Source of the DNA: Pacificoceanicola sp048553275
GTDB lineage: Bacteria; Pseudomonadota; Alphaproteobacteria; Rhodobacterales; Rhodobacteraceae
DNA: 64,000 nucleotides
Assembly: GCF_048553275.1 (NCBI RefSeq)
Contig: NZ_JBLZMW010000005.1
Span: forward strand, 62,001-126,000
Direction: 5' to 3'
Within the stretch, counting starts at the first letter, position 1; the number at the start of each line of letters is the position of its first letter. A model generated the notes under the pieces. It worked only from the letters and a program-made list of their open reading frames with translations, did no database searches and was not told the DNA's origin. The position numbers were made by a program, and so were the translations under genes. Below, in pieces: positions 44,467-53,242 of the stretch.

Positions 44467-44979
44467 ATGAGCGGTATGTTCAGGATATTCCGGGGCTTTT
44501 CCCTTTCTCTTCTGGTCCTCGCCGGGGCGGGGGCCGCGACGGCTGCGGAAAATCGCGGCGCTGTGACAAACCTGCCCCTGCCGCGGTTTGTCTCGATGAA
44601 GGCATCCGAGGGCAACGTGCGGCGCGGGCCGTCGCTGACCCATCGCATTGACTGGGTCTACAAACGCCGGGGCATGCCGCTTGAGGTGACCGCAGAGCAT
44701 GGCCATTGGCGCCGGGTCCGCGACCGTGACGGCGCGGGCGGCTGGGTGCATTATTCGTTGCTGTCCGGCGTGCGCACCGTTCTGGTTGAAGAGGACATGC
44801 TGAAACTTCACCAACGCGCCGACTTGAACAGCCCGGTGACCGCGATGCTTGAACTGGGCGTTGTTGCGGATCTGGGCGAGTGCACGGTGAGCGCCTGCGA
44901 GCTGAGCGCGGGCGGATTTGAAGGCTGGGCGCCGAAGACCGCGCTTTGGGGCGTCGATGCGGATGAGGTCCGGGAGTAA
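44467..44979 (+). CDS. Secreted bacterial SH3-domain protein
   Basis: About 170 residues. Signal peptide (FRIFRGFSLSLLVLAGAGAATAAE) followed by a bacterial SH3 domain (VSMKASEGNVRRGPSLTHRIDWVYKRRGMPLEVTAEHGHWRRVRDRDGAGGWVHYSLLSG) and a second SH3-like stretch (LHQRADLNSPVTAMLELGVVADL). Probable periplasmic peptidoglycan- or protein-binding function. A second in-frame ATG at 44476 is possible. Divergent from the dehydrogenase gene. Confidence 0.85.
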   Translation: MSGMFRIFRGFSLSLLVLAGAGAATAAENRGAVTNLPLPRFVSMKASEGNVRRGPSLTHRIDWVYKRRGMPLEVTAEHGHWRRVRDRDGAGGWVHYSLLSGVRTVLVEEDMLKLHQRADLNSPVTAMLELGVVADLGECTVSACELSAGGFEGWAPKTALWGVDADEVRE

Positions 44980-45003
44980 TCTCCCCCGGACCCCGCCGTG
45001 CAA

Positions 45004-46395
45004 TCAGTCCGCCAATTGGTGCCGCAGTTTTTTCAGGTAGACCGTAACCAATTCCAGCGCCCGCTCTGCGCTGCCCGCTTCTGCGTAGCAACGGAACTCC
45101 GGCGCATTGCCAGAGGGGCGCAGGTGCACGATGTCGCCGGAGGCAAAGGTCACACGCAGACCATCGGTTTCATCGAGCCGCGCTTCGCTGCCGGTGTCGC
45201 GAAAGAAGCTGGCGCGCGTGTCCGCATCGGCGCTGAGCGCGGCGATGAAGGCTTTGGAACGGTCCGTCTCGATCCCGGCGATGCGGTCGGCGGCCGTAAA
45301 GCGCGGCGGCAGCGCATCGGCCAGAGCGGCCAGTGAAATGCCCTGCTTTGCGGCCTCGGCCAGTGGCGCGAGAATCGGCAGCAGGCAATCGCGGGTGAGC
45401 AGCGGCGCCAGCGGACCCGCCGGGCCATGCGCCTCGAACCCAAGAAGGAACCCGCCGTTGGCCTCGTAGCCGACGACCTTCGCGCCGCTGTCCTGCGCCA
45501 GCGTGTCTTCCATGGCCGCAATGACATAGGGCGAGCCGATGCGCGTCAGGGTGATGCGCTCGAACTCCGGCATGTGGCTGATCATGGTGTTGGAGCTGAC
45601 CGGGGTACAGAGCACCTTGGCCCCGAGCGCCCGCGCGGTCAGTGCGCCGAGGACATCGCCGGGGATCACTCGCCCGGCGGCATCGGCGACCATGGGGCGG
45701 TCGGCATCGCCATCGGTGGAGATGATGGCATCAAGGCCGTTCTCCGCGCACCATCCCGCCAGCATCGCGCGCGTATCCGGGTCGAGTGCCTCGGTGTCGA
45801 CGGGGATGAAGGTGTTGGAGCGGGCAAGCGGCACCGCCTCCGCCCCGAGCGTCCTGAGCACATCGACCATCACGTCGCGGGCCACGGAGCTGTGTTGATA
45901 AACCCCGACGCGCAGGCCGCGCAGGGCCTCGCCAAAGCCGATCACGTAGCGCTGCGTGTAATCGGTCACGGCGTTGCGGGTCTGGCGCTGCGGAGCGTCG
46001 CCCCTGGACAGGCTCTTGCCACGGTTGGCGGTGATTGCCTCTTCGTCGGGTTTGGTGATCTCTCCGGTGGGAACGTAGAACTTGAGGCCGTTACGATCCG
46101 CCGGGATATGGCTGCCGGTGACCATGATCGCAGCCTGCCCCGCGTCCAGAGACGACAGGGCCAGGGCCGGTGTCGGCAATACGCCACAGTCAATGGCCTG
46201 CACCCCGGCGCCCTCGATCGCGCGCAGCACCCATTCGGCGATTTGCGGCGAAGACGGGCGCAGATCGCGGCCCACGTGAACCGCGCCGCCATGCGGGCAG
46301 GCCGCGAGGAAGGCGGTTGTGTAATCCGTGACCAGATCTTCGGTCAGCTCCGTAACCAGCCCGCGCAGGCCGGAAGTTCCGAATTTCGGCGCCAT
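45004..46395 (-). CDS. Phosphomannomutase/phosphoglucomutase family (alpha-D-phosphohexomutase)
   Basis: 463 residues. It interconverts hexose 6- and 1-phosphates and would feed GDP-mannose synthesis together with ManC at 49 kb. KFGTSGLRG opens the protein; the phosphoserine loop is MVTGSHIPADRNG (Ser95, a GSHIP variant of the usual ASHNP); the metal loop is DGDADRP (Asp228/230/232); EANGGFLLG and RPSGNAPEFR are substrate and phosphate loops. ATG 46395 has AAGGAGAG just upstream; a long open frame continuing upstream is only the antisense of tex. Confidence 0.92.
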   Translation of the reverse strand: MAPKFGTSGLRGLVTELTEDLVTDYTTAFLAACPHGGAVHVGRDLRPSSPQIAEWVLRAIEGAGVQAIDCGVLPTPALALSSLDAGQAAIMVTGSHIPADRNGLKFYVPTGEITKPDEEAITANRGKSLSRGDAPQRQTRNAVTDYTQRYVIGFGEALRGLRVGVYQHSSVARDVMVDVLRTLGAEAVPLARSNTFIPVDTEALDPDTRAMLAGWCAENGLDAIISTDGDADRPMVADAAGRVIPGDVLGALTARALGAKVLCTPVSSNTMISHMPEFERITLTRIGSPYVIAAMEDTLAQDSGAKVVGYEANGGFLLGFEAHGPAGPLAPLLTRDCLLPILAPLAEAAKQGISLAALADALPPRFTAADRIAGIETDRSKAFIAALSADADTRASFFRDTGSEARLDETDGLRVTFASGDIVHLRPSGNAPEFRCYAEAGSAERALELVTVYLKKLRHQLAD

Positions 46396-46518
46396 TCCGC
46401 TCTCCTTTGTCGTTAAGCCGTTGATGCCCAAGGCAGACGGCAAAGGCAACCGATTTGGCCGCTTGCAGGGGGGTCGGGGCACGGCTATCACGGTCTTCCC
46501 ACAGTGCAGGAGGCCCCC

Positions 46519-48849
46519 TTGTCCGACACCCTCGATCGCATCAGCCGCACCATCGCCACCGAGATCAACGCCACACCGAAACAGGTGACGGCCGCTGTTG
46601 AATTGCTGGACGGGGGCGCGACGGTGCCTTTCGTGGCGCGCTACCGCAAGGAGGTGACCGGGGGTCTGGACGACACGCAGCTGCGCACGCTCAACGACCG
46701 GCTTGGCTATCTGCGCGACATGGAAGCGCGGCGGGCGACGATCCTGTCGTCGATCAAGGATCAGGGCAAGCTGACCGACGCACTGGCGCGGCAGATCGCG
46801 GGCGCCGAGACGAAGGCGACACTGGAAGACATTTATCTGCCCTACAAGCCCAAGCGCCGCACGCGGGCGATGATCGCACGGGAAAACGGGTTGGAGCCGC
46901 TGCTGCGCGGAATCATCGACGACCGGAGCAAAGACCCGGCGACGCTGGCGGCGGGCTATCTCAATGCCGAGGTGCCGGATGTGAAGAAGGCGCTGGAGGG
47001 GGCGCGCGATATTCTGGCCGAGGAATTGAGCGAGAATGCCGATCTGCTCGGGCGGCTGCGGAGCTTCATGCAGGCGGAGGCGCGCATTTCGGCGCGCGTG
47101 CAGCCCGGCAAGGAGCAGGAAGGCGCGAAGTTTTCCGACTATTTCGACCATTCGGAGAAGTGGGCGGACATCCCGGCACACCGGGCGCTGGCCATTCTGC
47201 GCGCCGCGAAGGAGGAGATCGTCACCATCGAGATCGCCCCTGATGCGGAGACCGGCGTGCCGCGCGCGGTCGGGATGGTGGCCAGTGTGCTGGGCACCAA
47301 GGGCGATCAGCCCGGTGATCTGTGGCTGCGCGACGCAGCCGCCTGGACATGGCGGATCAAGCTGAGCCTGTCGATGTATGTCGATTTGCTTTCGGATCTG
47401 CGCAAGCGGGCGCATGAGTCCGCGATCGAGGTATTTTCCCGGAATTTGAAAGACTTGCTTTTGGCCGCACCGGCGGGGGCAAAGGCGACACTGGGCCTTG
47501 ATCCCGGCATTCGCACCGGGGTGAAGGCAGCGGTGGTGGATGCCACCGGCAAGGTGATGGAGACGGCAACGCTCTATCCGTTCCAGCCGAAAATGGACGT
47601 GCGCGGGGCCGAGGCGAAAATCCTCGACATGGTCAAACGCCACGGCGTGTCGCTGATCGCCATCGGCAACGGCACAGCCAGCCGCGAGACGGAGCGGCTT
47701 GTCGGAGAGACCCTCAAACTGCTGCCGAAGGGAAGCCCCGCGCCGACCAAGGTGATCGTCTCGGAGGCGGGTGCCTCGGTCTATTCGGCGTCCGAACTGG
47801 CGGCGAAGGAATTCCCCGATCTGGACGTCAGCCTGCGCGGCGCGGTGTCCATCGCGCGCCGTTTGCAGGACCCGCTGGCCGAGCTGGTGAAGATCGAACC
47901 GCAGAGCATCGGCGTCGGCCAATATCAGCACGACGTGGATCAACGGCGGCTGGCCCAGGCGCTGCAAGCGGTTGTCGAGGATGCGGTGAACGCCGTGGGT
48001 GTGGACCTCAACATGGCCTCCGCGCCGCTGCTGTCCTACATCGCCGGGCTGAGCGCCAATATCGCGCAGGCGATCGTGGATCACCGCGACGCCAATGGCG
48101 CGTTCGGCTCGCGCAAGGCGCTGATGAAGGTGCCGGGGCTGGGCGCCAAGACCTTCGAGCAATGCGCCGGTTTCCTGCGTATCCAGGGTGGTGACGAGCC
48201 TCTGGATGCCTCCTCCGTCCACCCCGAAGCCTATGGCGTGGCCCGGAAAATCGTGAAGGCCTGCGGGCGCGACATCCGCGCGATCATGGGCGATGGCACC
48301 GCTTTGAGAGGGCTGCGCGCGGAGCAGTTTGTCGACGACACCTTCGGCCTCCCGACGGTGCGCGATATTCTTTCGGAGCTGGAAAAGCCCGGCCGCGATC
48401 CGCGTCCGGATTTCAAGACCGCGAGCTTTGCCGACGGGGTCGAGGACATCAAGGATCTCAAGGCCGGGATGCGGCTTGAGGGCACGGTGACCAATGTCGC
48501 GGCATTTGGCGCATTTGTAGACGTCGGCGTGCATCAGGACGGGTTGGTTCACATCAGCCAACTGGCGGACAAATTCGTGAAAGACCCACACGAGGTGGTG
48601 AAAGCCGGCGACGTGGTGACCGTGACGGTCACCGAAGTGGACGTGCCGCGCAAACGCATTGGACTGTCGATGCGCAAGGACGGCGGACAGGGCGGCGTGC
48701 GTCCCGAGCGTCAGGACCGGCGCGATGCCCCCCGCAGCAGCGCACCACGCGGTCCAAAAGGGCCGCCACCAAAGAGCAAGGGCGACAGTGGGGGCAGCAC
48801 GAGCGCTCTCGGCGCAGCTTTGCTCGATGCGATGAAGAAGGGCCGATAA
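46519..48849 (+). CDS. tex: Tex-family RNA-binding transcription accessory protein
   Basis: 776 residues. Full Tex layout: N-terminal helix-rich region with VPFVARYRKE and YLPYKPKRRTRA, YqgF-like domain (LGLDPGIRTGVKAAVVDATGKV), helix-hairpin-helix pair (MASAPLLSYIAGLS...FGSRKALMKVPGLGAKTFEQCAGF) and a C-terminal S1 domain (about 650-720; GTVTNVAAFGAFVDVGVHQDGLVHIS), then a Gly/Arg/Pro tail. The start is a TTG at 46519 because AGGAGG lies exactly 6 bases upstream; the in-frame GTG at 46504 would place that site inside the gene. Confidence 0.95.
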   Translation: MSDTLDRISRTIATEINATPKQVTAAVELLDGGATVPFVARYRKEVTGGLDDTQLRTLNDRLGYLRDMEARRATILSSIKDQGKLTDALARQIAGAETKATLEDIYLPYKPKRRTRAMIARENGLEPLLRGIIDDRSKDPATLAAGYLNAEVPDVKKALEGARDILAEELSENADLLGRLRSFMQAEARISARVQPGKEQEGAKFSDYFDHSEKWADIPAHRALAILRAAKEEIVTIEIAPDAETGVPRAVGMVASVLGTKGDQPGDLWLRDAAAWTWRIKLSLSMYVDLLSDLRKRAHESAIEVFSRNLKDLLLAAPAGAKATLGLDPGIRTGVKAAVVDATGKVMETATLYPFQPKMDVRGAEAKILDMVKRHGVSLIAIGNGTASRETERLVGETLKLLPKGSPAPTKVIVSEAGASVYSASELAAKEFPDLDVSLRGAVSIARRLQDPLAELVKIEPQSIGVGQYQHDVDQRRLAQALQAVVEDAVNAVGVDLNMASAPLLSYIAGLSANIAQAIVDHRDANGAFGSRKALMKVPGLGAKTFEQCAGFLRIQGGDEPLDASSVHPEAYGVARKIVKACGRDIRAIMGDGTALRGLRAEQFVDDTFGLPTVRDILSELEKPGRDPRPDFKTASFADGVEDIKDLKAGMRLEGTVTNVAAFGAFVDVGVHQDGLVHISQLADKFVKDPHEVVKAGDVVTVTVTEVDVPRKRIGLSMRKDGGQGGVRPERQDRRDAPRSSAPRGPKGPPPKSKGDSGGSTSALGAALLDAMKKGR

Positions 48850-48860
48850 AAGGCCCTTCT
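48836..48860 (+). repeat. Hairpin spanning the tex stop codon
   Basis: AGAAGGGCC-GATAAAA-GGCCCTTCT, perfect 9-bp arms with the TAA stop in the loop. No T run follows, so it is a transcript-end hairpin rather than a proven terminator. Confidence 0.5.
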
Positions 48861-49084
48861 GCCAGCCGTTCTATCGAGCAATCCAGCGCGGAAGACCCGT
48901 CCGGGCCAACGCGCCGCGCGCCTGTCGCGCCGCGCCGCCGGAGACACGGTCGATTTCCACCAAACCCAAGGCTGCAAACCCTTCCCTTGCCGGCGAAGTT
49001 CATTCTGCAACGCAGAACGCGGATTGGCCTGCCTGTTTTCATTTGCTAAGCATGGCGCAGCACCTCCAGAACAGGTTTCCAAAA

Positions 49085-50527
49085 ATGGCTTTCACGACAA
49101 TTATTCCTGTCATTCTCTGCGGCGGGTCCGGCACGCGCCTATGGCCGCTCTCCCGCAAGAGCTACCCCAAACAATTCGCCAAGCTGATGGGAGAAGAGAC
49201 CCTGTTTCAGGCCTCCTCCCGGCGCATGTCCGGCGAAACCGAAGCGCTGGCCTTTGACAAGCCGATGGTGCTGACCAACGCCGATTTCCGTTTTATCGTG
49301 ACCGAACAACTCGCCGAGGTGGGCATTGATCCCGGAGCGGTGCTGATCGAACCGGAAGGCCGCAACACCGCGCCCGCCGTTCTGGCCGCCGCGCTGCATG
49401 CCTCGCAGAGCAATCCCGATGCCGTGCTTCTGGTGGCGCCGTCCGACCATGTTGTGCCCGACGCGGCGGCATTTCATGCGGCTGTCGCGCGCGGCCTCGC
49501 GGCCGTCGAAGAGGGTAAACTCGTGACCTTCGGCATCGCGCCGACCCATGCGGAAACCGCCTACGGCTATCTGGAGCTGGCTGGCCGTCCCGACGAGACC
49601 GGCGCGGCCGTGGCCCTGACCCGCTTCGTCGAAAAGCCCGACGAGGCCCGCGCATCCGAGATGCTGAAGGCTGGCAACTACCTGTGGAACGCGGGGATCT
49701 TCCTGTTCCGCGCCTCCGACATCATCGCCGCTTTCGAAAAGCACGCGCATGATCTCTGCGCACCGGTCAAGGCCGCGGTGGCAGATGCGCAAGCGGACCT
49801 CGGCTTCCTGCGGCTGGCGCCGGAGCCGTGGAGCGGCGCGGCGGACATCTCGATCGACTACGCGGTCATGGAGAAGGCGGACAACCTCTCCGTCGTGCCG
49901 TTCGCGGGCGGCTGGTCCGACCTTGGCGGCTGGGACGCAGTGTGGCGCGAAAGCGGTCCGGACGCGCAGGGCGTGGTGGCCGATGACAACGCCACCGCCA
50001 TCGACTGCCACGACACGCTGCTGCGCTCCGAGGATCCAAACCTGGAGATTGTCGGCATCGGCCTGAACAATGTCATGGCCGTGGCGATGAACGACGCGGT
50101 TCTGGTGGCCGACATGAGCCGCGCGCAGGACGTGCGCAAGGCCGTCTCCGCGCTGAAGAAGAAGGGATCGCTGCAAGCCGCGCAGTTCCCGAAGGATCAC
50201 CGCCCGTGGGGCTGGTTCGAGAGCCTCGTGATCGGCCAGCGTTTCCAGGTAAAGCGCATTCTCGTGCATCCGGGCGCGTCACTGTCGCTGCAAAGCCACT
50301 TCCACCGCTCCGAACACTGGATCGTCGTGGAAGGCACCGCGAAGGTGACCGTCGATGACGAGGTCACGCTCCTGACCGAAAACCAGTCCGTCTACATCCC
50401 GCTCGGCGCGGTGCACCGAATGGAAAACCCGGGCAAGGTGCCGATGGTGCTGATCGAAGTACAAACCGGAACCTATCTCGGCGAGGACGACATCGTGCGC
50501 TATGAGGACGTCTACGCGCGCGGATAA
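49085..50527 (+). CDS. manC: Mannose-1-phosphate guanylyltransferase / mannose-6-phosphate isomerase
   Basis: 480 residues, bifunctional type II enzyme. The N-terminal GDP-mannose pyrophosphorylase has ILCGGSGTRLWPLSRKSYPKQF and FVEKPD. The C-terminal cupin isomerase (about 340-480) has PGASLSLQSHFHRSEHWIVVEGTAKV and PLGAVHRMENPG. It makes GDP-mannose for the glycan; the phosphohexomutase at 45 kb would supply mannose-1-phosphate. ATG 49085 is chosen on homology to family starts; an ATG at 49052 in the same frame is possible. Confidence 0.94.
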   Translation: MAFTTIIPVILCGGSGTRLWPLSRKSYPKQFAKLMGEETLFQASSRRMSGETEALAFDKPMVLTNADFRFIVTEQLAEVGIDPGAVLIEPEGRNTAPAVLAAALHASQSNPDAVLLVAPSDHVVPDAAAFHAAVARGLAAVEEGKLVTFGIAPTHAETAYGYLELAGRPDETGAAVALTRFVEKPDEARASEMLKAGNYLWNAGIFLFRASDIIAAFEKHAHDLCAPVKAAVADAQADLGFLRLAPEPWSGAADISIDYAVMEKADNLSVVPFAGGWSDLGGWDAVWRESGPDAQGVVADDNATAIDCHDTLLRSEDPNLEIVGIGLNNVMAVAMNDAVLVADMSRAQDVRKAVSALKKKGSLQAAQFPKDHRPWGWFESLVIGQRFQVKRILVHPGASLSLQSHFHRSEHWIVVEGTAKVTVDDEVTLLTENQSVYIPLGAVHRMENPGKVPMVLIEVQTGTYLGEDDIVRYEDVYARG

Positions 50528-50568
50528 TCGCCCCGCGCCACCACCGATCGAGAATCTTCAAGAACAAG

Positions 50569-50599
50569 GCGGCACCTGACATCATTCGGGTGCCGCTTT
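50569..50599 (+). terminator. Terminator-like hairpin after manC
   Basis: 8-bp arms GCGGCACC/GGTGCCGC with a 12-base loop and TTT, about 40 bases after the manC stop. The short T run makes it moderate. Confidence 0.7.
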
Positions 50600-50607
50600 G
50601 ACGTCTT

Positions 50608-50707
50608 TGGTCCCAAAATACCTCGGGGGAGTCGCAGCTTTGCTGCGATGGGGGCAGCGCCCCCTCCCGCGCCGCAGGCGCGCCGGTCGCCGCGCGCAAG
50701 CGCGGCG
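50608..50707. repeat. Cluster of four GC-rich palindromes between convergent genes
   Basis: Four hairpins in a row: TCGCAGC/GCTGCGA (50632-50648), GGGGGC/GCCCCC (50650-50664), GCGCC/GGCGC (about 50669-50681) and CGCCGCGC/GCGCGGCG (50688-50707). The segment opens with a CCTCGGGGGAG phrase of the kind seen as intergenic palindromic repeats in Rhodobacteraceae. It fills the gap between manC (+) and the Wza-like gene (-). Confidence 0.65.
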
Positions 50708-50712
50708 AAACC

Positions 50713-52074
50713 TCAGTTCGCGGCGGCCGCCACCGTGGTGGTGATGATCGACGGGGTGATCTGGCGGATGACGCGGCTCCAGCGGGTCACCGGCTGCTCG
50801 GAGACAAAGATCACGTCATTGGGCCGAAGTTGAAAGCGCGTGGCGAGCATGAAATTTGCGGCGTTGCGCCCGTCGAGTTGCCATGCTGTGACCGCACCGA
50901 ATTCGCGCGCATCCTCGGAGCCGCGCAGAACGTAGATTTCCCGCACATTGCCCGTCTCTGTCGGAACGCCGCCGTTGCTGTAGAGCGCGTCGGCCAGCGA
51001 GGCGGTCTTGCCGAAGGGCAGCGGGTAGCGGCTCTGCTCCGACACTTCGCCGGTGAGGTAAACGTAATCGCGCTCGACCGAGTCCAGTTCCAGCCGGGTG
51101 AGATAATTCTGCCGGGTGTCCTGCATGGCGTTGCGGCGGATATTCACCTCGGCCTGCAGCTCGTTCAGGGCGTTGATCCGCGCCGATTGGCGGAACTGTG
51201 CCGTGCGGATTTCCTGCTCGAAGTAGGCCTGCGCCTGGCCCAATTGCAGTTCGGTGTCGACAAAGACGCTGTCGCCTGCCTGGAGGCGGGTGCGTTGCAG
51301 ACCGCGATTGGAATAAAGCTCGTTGAGCGGGATCTGGTAGAGCGTGCCGTCACGATAGATCCGGACAGAGGCATAATCGAGATTCTCGGCATTCACCCCA
51401 CCCGCAGCGGCAAGCGCCTCGTCGAGATAAAGCGGCGTGAGACCGATGGAGGCCACGGCAGGCTGCGCCACCGCGCCACCGATCGAGACCTTGCGTGAGT
51501 TGAACTCGGCGATTTCGAGGCTGAAGGTCGGGTCGATCTGGTTTTCCACCAGCCTTTGAAACAGCTCGGCTTCGGCCTGATCAATGGTCATGCCGCGCAC
51601 CTGCACGCGGCCGACATTCGGGATGGCGATGGCACCGTCGTCCTGCACGGTATAGCCCTGCCGCGAGTTCGAGGCGGCCAGCAGTCCGGTGAGTTGTTCG
51701 ACAGTGTTGCCGCTCTGGGGCGTGGCGAGCAAAAGCACATCGCCCACCCCGATGCGGTATGGCGCGTCAGTGACCTGCGGCGGAACACGGGTTTCGAGCA
51801 GGCTGCTGGCGCGGCCCGGATCCTCGAACGGACGCGGCAGCGCGCCGCTCCCGCGCGGGTTGGCACCTGCGCCTGCAGCGGCAAAGAACACGCCGGGAAG
51901 CTGTTTCGGACGGTAAGCAGAGCGGTTTGCCGAGAGCACGGTTTCAGGGGTCATCTGCACGACCCGGACCTTCGTGTCATCGTCATTCAAAGGATTGACG
52001 CTCGGGGATTGGTACACCACGTCGCATCCCAGAAGAGCGACAAATGCCAGAGTGGCGAAAAATGGCCTGAGCAT
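50713..52074 (-). CDS. Wza-like polysaccharide export outer-membrane lipoprotein
   Basis: 453 residues. Lipobox LLGC with Cys17; Poly_export domain (IGVGDVLLLATPQ, about 120-200) then SLBB repeats (VSIGGAVAQPAVASIGLTPLYLDEALAAAGG; VYLTGEVSEQSRYPLPFGKTASLADAL). Forms the outer-membrane channel for surface glycan. The ATG at 52074 has GAAGGA upstream; the longer frame upstream of it is not supported. Next to the yjb/gfc-like set but separated from it by a terminator. Confidence 0.93.
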   Translation of the reverse strand: MLRPFFATLAFVALLGCDVVYQSPSVNPLNDDDTKVRVVQMTPETVLSANRSAYRPKQLPGVFFAAAGAGANPRGSGALPRPFEDPGRASSLLETRVPPQVTDAPYRIGVGDVLLLATPQSGNTVEQLTGLLAASNSRQGYTVQDDGAIAIPNVGRVQVRGMTIDQAEAELFQRLVENQIDPTFSLEIAEFNSRKVSIGGAVAQPAVASIGLTPLYLDEALAAAGGVNAENLDYASVRIYRDGTLYQIPLNELYSNRGLQRTRLQAGDSVFVDTELQLGQAQAYFEQEIRTAQFRQSARINALNELQAEVNIRRNAMQDTRQNYLTRLELDSVERDYVYLTGEVSEQSRYPLPFGKTASLADALYSNGGVPTETGNVREIYVLRGSEDAREFGAVTAWQLDGRNAANFMLATRFQLRPNDVIFVSEQPVTRWSRVIRQITPSIITTTVAAAAN

Positions 52075-52155
52075 CGGGAAATCCTTCGGTCCGTGATATG
52101 ATCCGGTTTTAGTCGGTCGCGCCTGGAGGTGCCAGTTTTCGGCGGTCCTGCCACG

Positions 52156-52185
52156 AAAAAAGGCGAACCCGATGCAGGTTCGCCT
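52156..52185 (-). terminator. Rho-independent terminator after the yjbE-like gene
   Basis: 9-bp arms AGGCGAACC/GGTTCGCCT (52161-52185) with six U's on the minus strand. It separates the yjbH-yjbF-yjbE-like unit from the Wza-like gene. Confidence 0.9.
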
Positions 52186-52214
52186 CATTATTTCAAACCG
52201 CCGGAGATCCGGAC

Positions 52215-52475
52215 TTACTGTTGTGGGAAGGTGTTGGGCGTTTCACCTCCGCCGCCGCCACCGCCGCCAGCAATTGCAGCCGCTGCTGCAACGCCCGCGA
52301 TAACGGCCGCACCGCCACCGCCGCCGGCACCGAAGAGGCCGCCAAGGATCGTGCAGTCATCGTCGGTTTGCGCCGTGGACTGGTCGCTGTCACATTCCTG
52401 CTGCTGCGCCGGCACAGCCGTCGCGCCCGCCATGGCTGCAATCAGCACGAAAGACGTAAGAACTTTCTGTTTCAT
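52215..52475 (-). CDS. Small secreted Gly/Ala-rich protein (YjbE/GfcA-like)
   Basis: 86 residues: signal peptide (MKQKVLTSFVLIAAMAGATAVPA), a short acidic Cys-containing segment, then long Gly and Ala runs. E. coli YjbE and GfcA are likewise very short secreted proteins of low complexity encoded beside yjbF/yjbH-type genes. The match is by size, signal, composition and position, not sequence. CGGAGTG precedes the ATG at 52475. Confidence 0.7.
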   Translation of the reverse strand: MKQKVLTSFVLIAAMAGATAVPAQQQECDSDQSTAQTDDDCTILGGLFGAGGGGGAAVIAGVAAAAAIAGGGGGGGGETPNTFPQQ

Positions 52476-52591
52476 GATTTGCACTCCGAAAATCATTCTG
52501 GTTCGGGCGTACACCATCCACCACTTTCGCGCAACGCAAGCAGTTAACCTTTCGGTAAGCTTGCCGCAAATAGGCGACGGATGCCGCATTA

Positions 52592-53242
52592 TCAGTCTTT
52601 CAAACGCTCGATCAGGACATATCCGACAAGGGGACTGAGCCATTGGCGGGATTTGCGAACCACGCCGGAGCCGTCGATCCAATAGCTGTTGTCGATTCGC
52701 AATCCGCCACTGTCAAAACAACTCTCGTCGACCCGGCGCGCGGCAAAGCTGCCCGCCAGGGTTTGCGCGGTTTCCCGCCCTGCCTGCGTATAGTCACATT
52801 TGAAAGCGCGGATTTCGAGGCTGTTTTCGTGGGTGAGGTAGCGATGCACGCGCACGCCCCGTTTCGCGCCACGGCGCAGCGCGGCGACAACGTCGGAGAC
52901 ATCCGCCGAGATCAGATCGTCGCCAAGGGCGCGGCTGGCGGTCACAACCCCGCCGATCAGGCTGAGGCTGGCGCCATCCTGCGTGTTCCACTGCTGCACC
53001 GCACCATTACGTGGCCCCGGCGTCAGGCCCGCCTGAATACCACTGCCGAACACTTCAACAAAGAGCAGCGGTCCGCTGAACCGTGCGATGGCCTCTGGTG
53101 TGAGCGATTCGCGCAGGTTCGGCGGCGCGGCATTCTGGCCGAACGTCGAGGACCACACGCCACGCAGCGCGCCGGAGCTCAGCCCATCGTTGCCGCAGGC
53201 GGCCAGCATCAGCAGTCCAAGGAGCCCAAGCAGACGCATCAT
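52592..53242 (-). CDS. yjbF: YjbF/GfcB-family lipoprotein
   Basis: 216 residues; lipobox LAAC with Cys16, then the YjbF-type domain (RFSGPLLFVEV, QWNTQDGASLSLIGGVVTASRALGDDLISAD, conserved Tyr/Trp-rich end). Associated with group 4 capsule or exopolysaccharide secretion. Start overlaps the yjbH stop (ATGATG at 53242), so the pair is translationally coupled. Confidence 0.88.
   Translation of the reverse strand: MMRLLGLLGLLMLAACGNDGLSSGALRGVWSSTFGQNAAPPNLRESLTPEAIARFSGPLLFVEVFGSGIQAGLTPGPRNGAVQQWNTQDGASLSLIGGVVTASRALGDDLISADVSDVVAALRRGAKRGVRVHRYLTHENSLEIRAFKCDYTQAGRETAQTLAGSFAARRVDESCFDSGGLRIDNSYWIDGSGVVRKSRQWLSPLVGYVLIERLKD

Noticed and set aside
45004..48591. Extension of the phosphohexomutase to 1195 residues
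   Set aside because: The part upstream of 46395 is antisense to tex, and AAGGAGAG at 46395 marks the true start.
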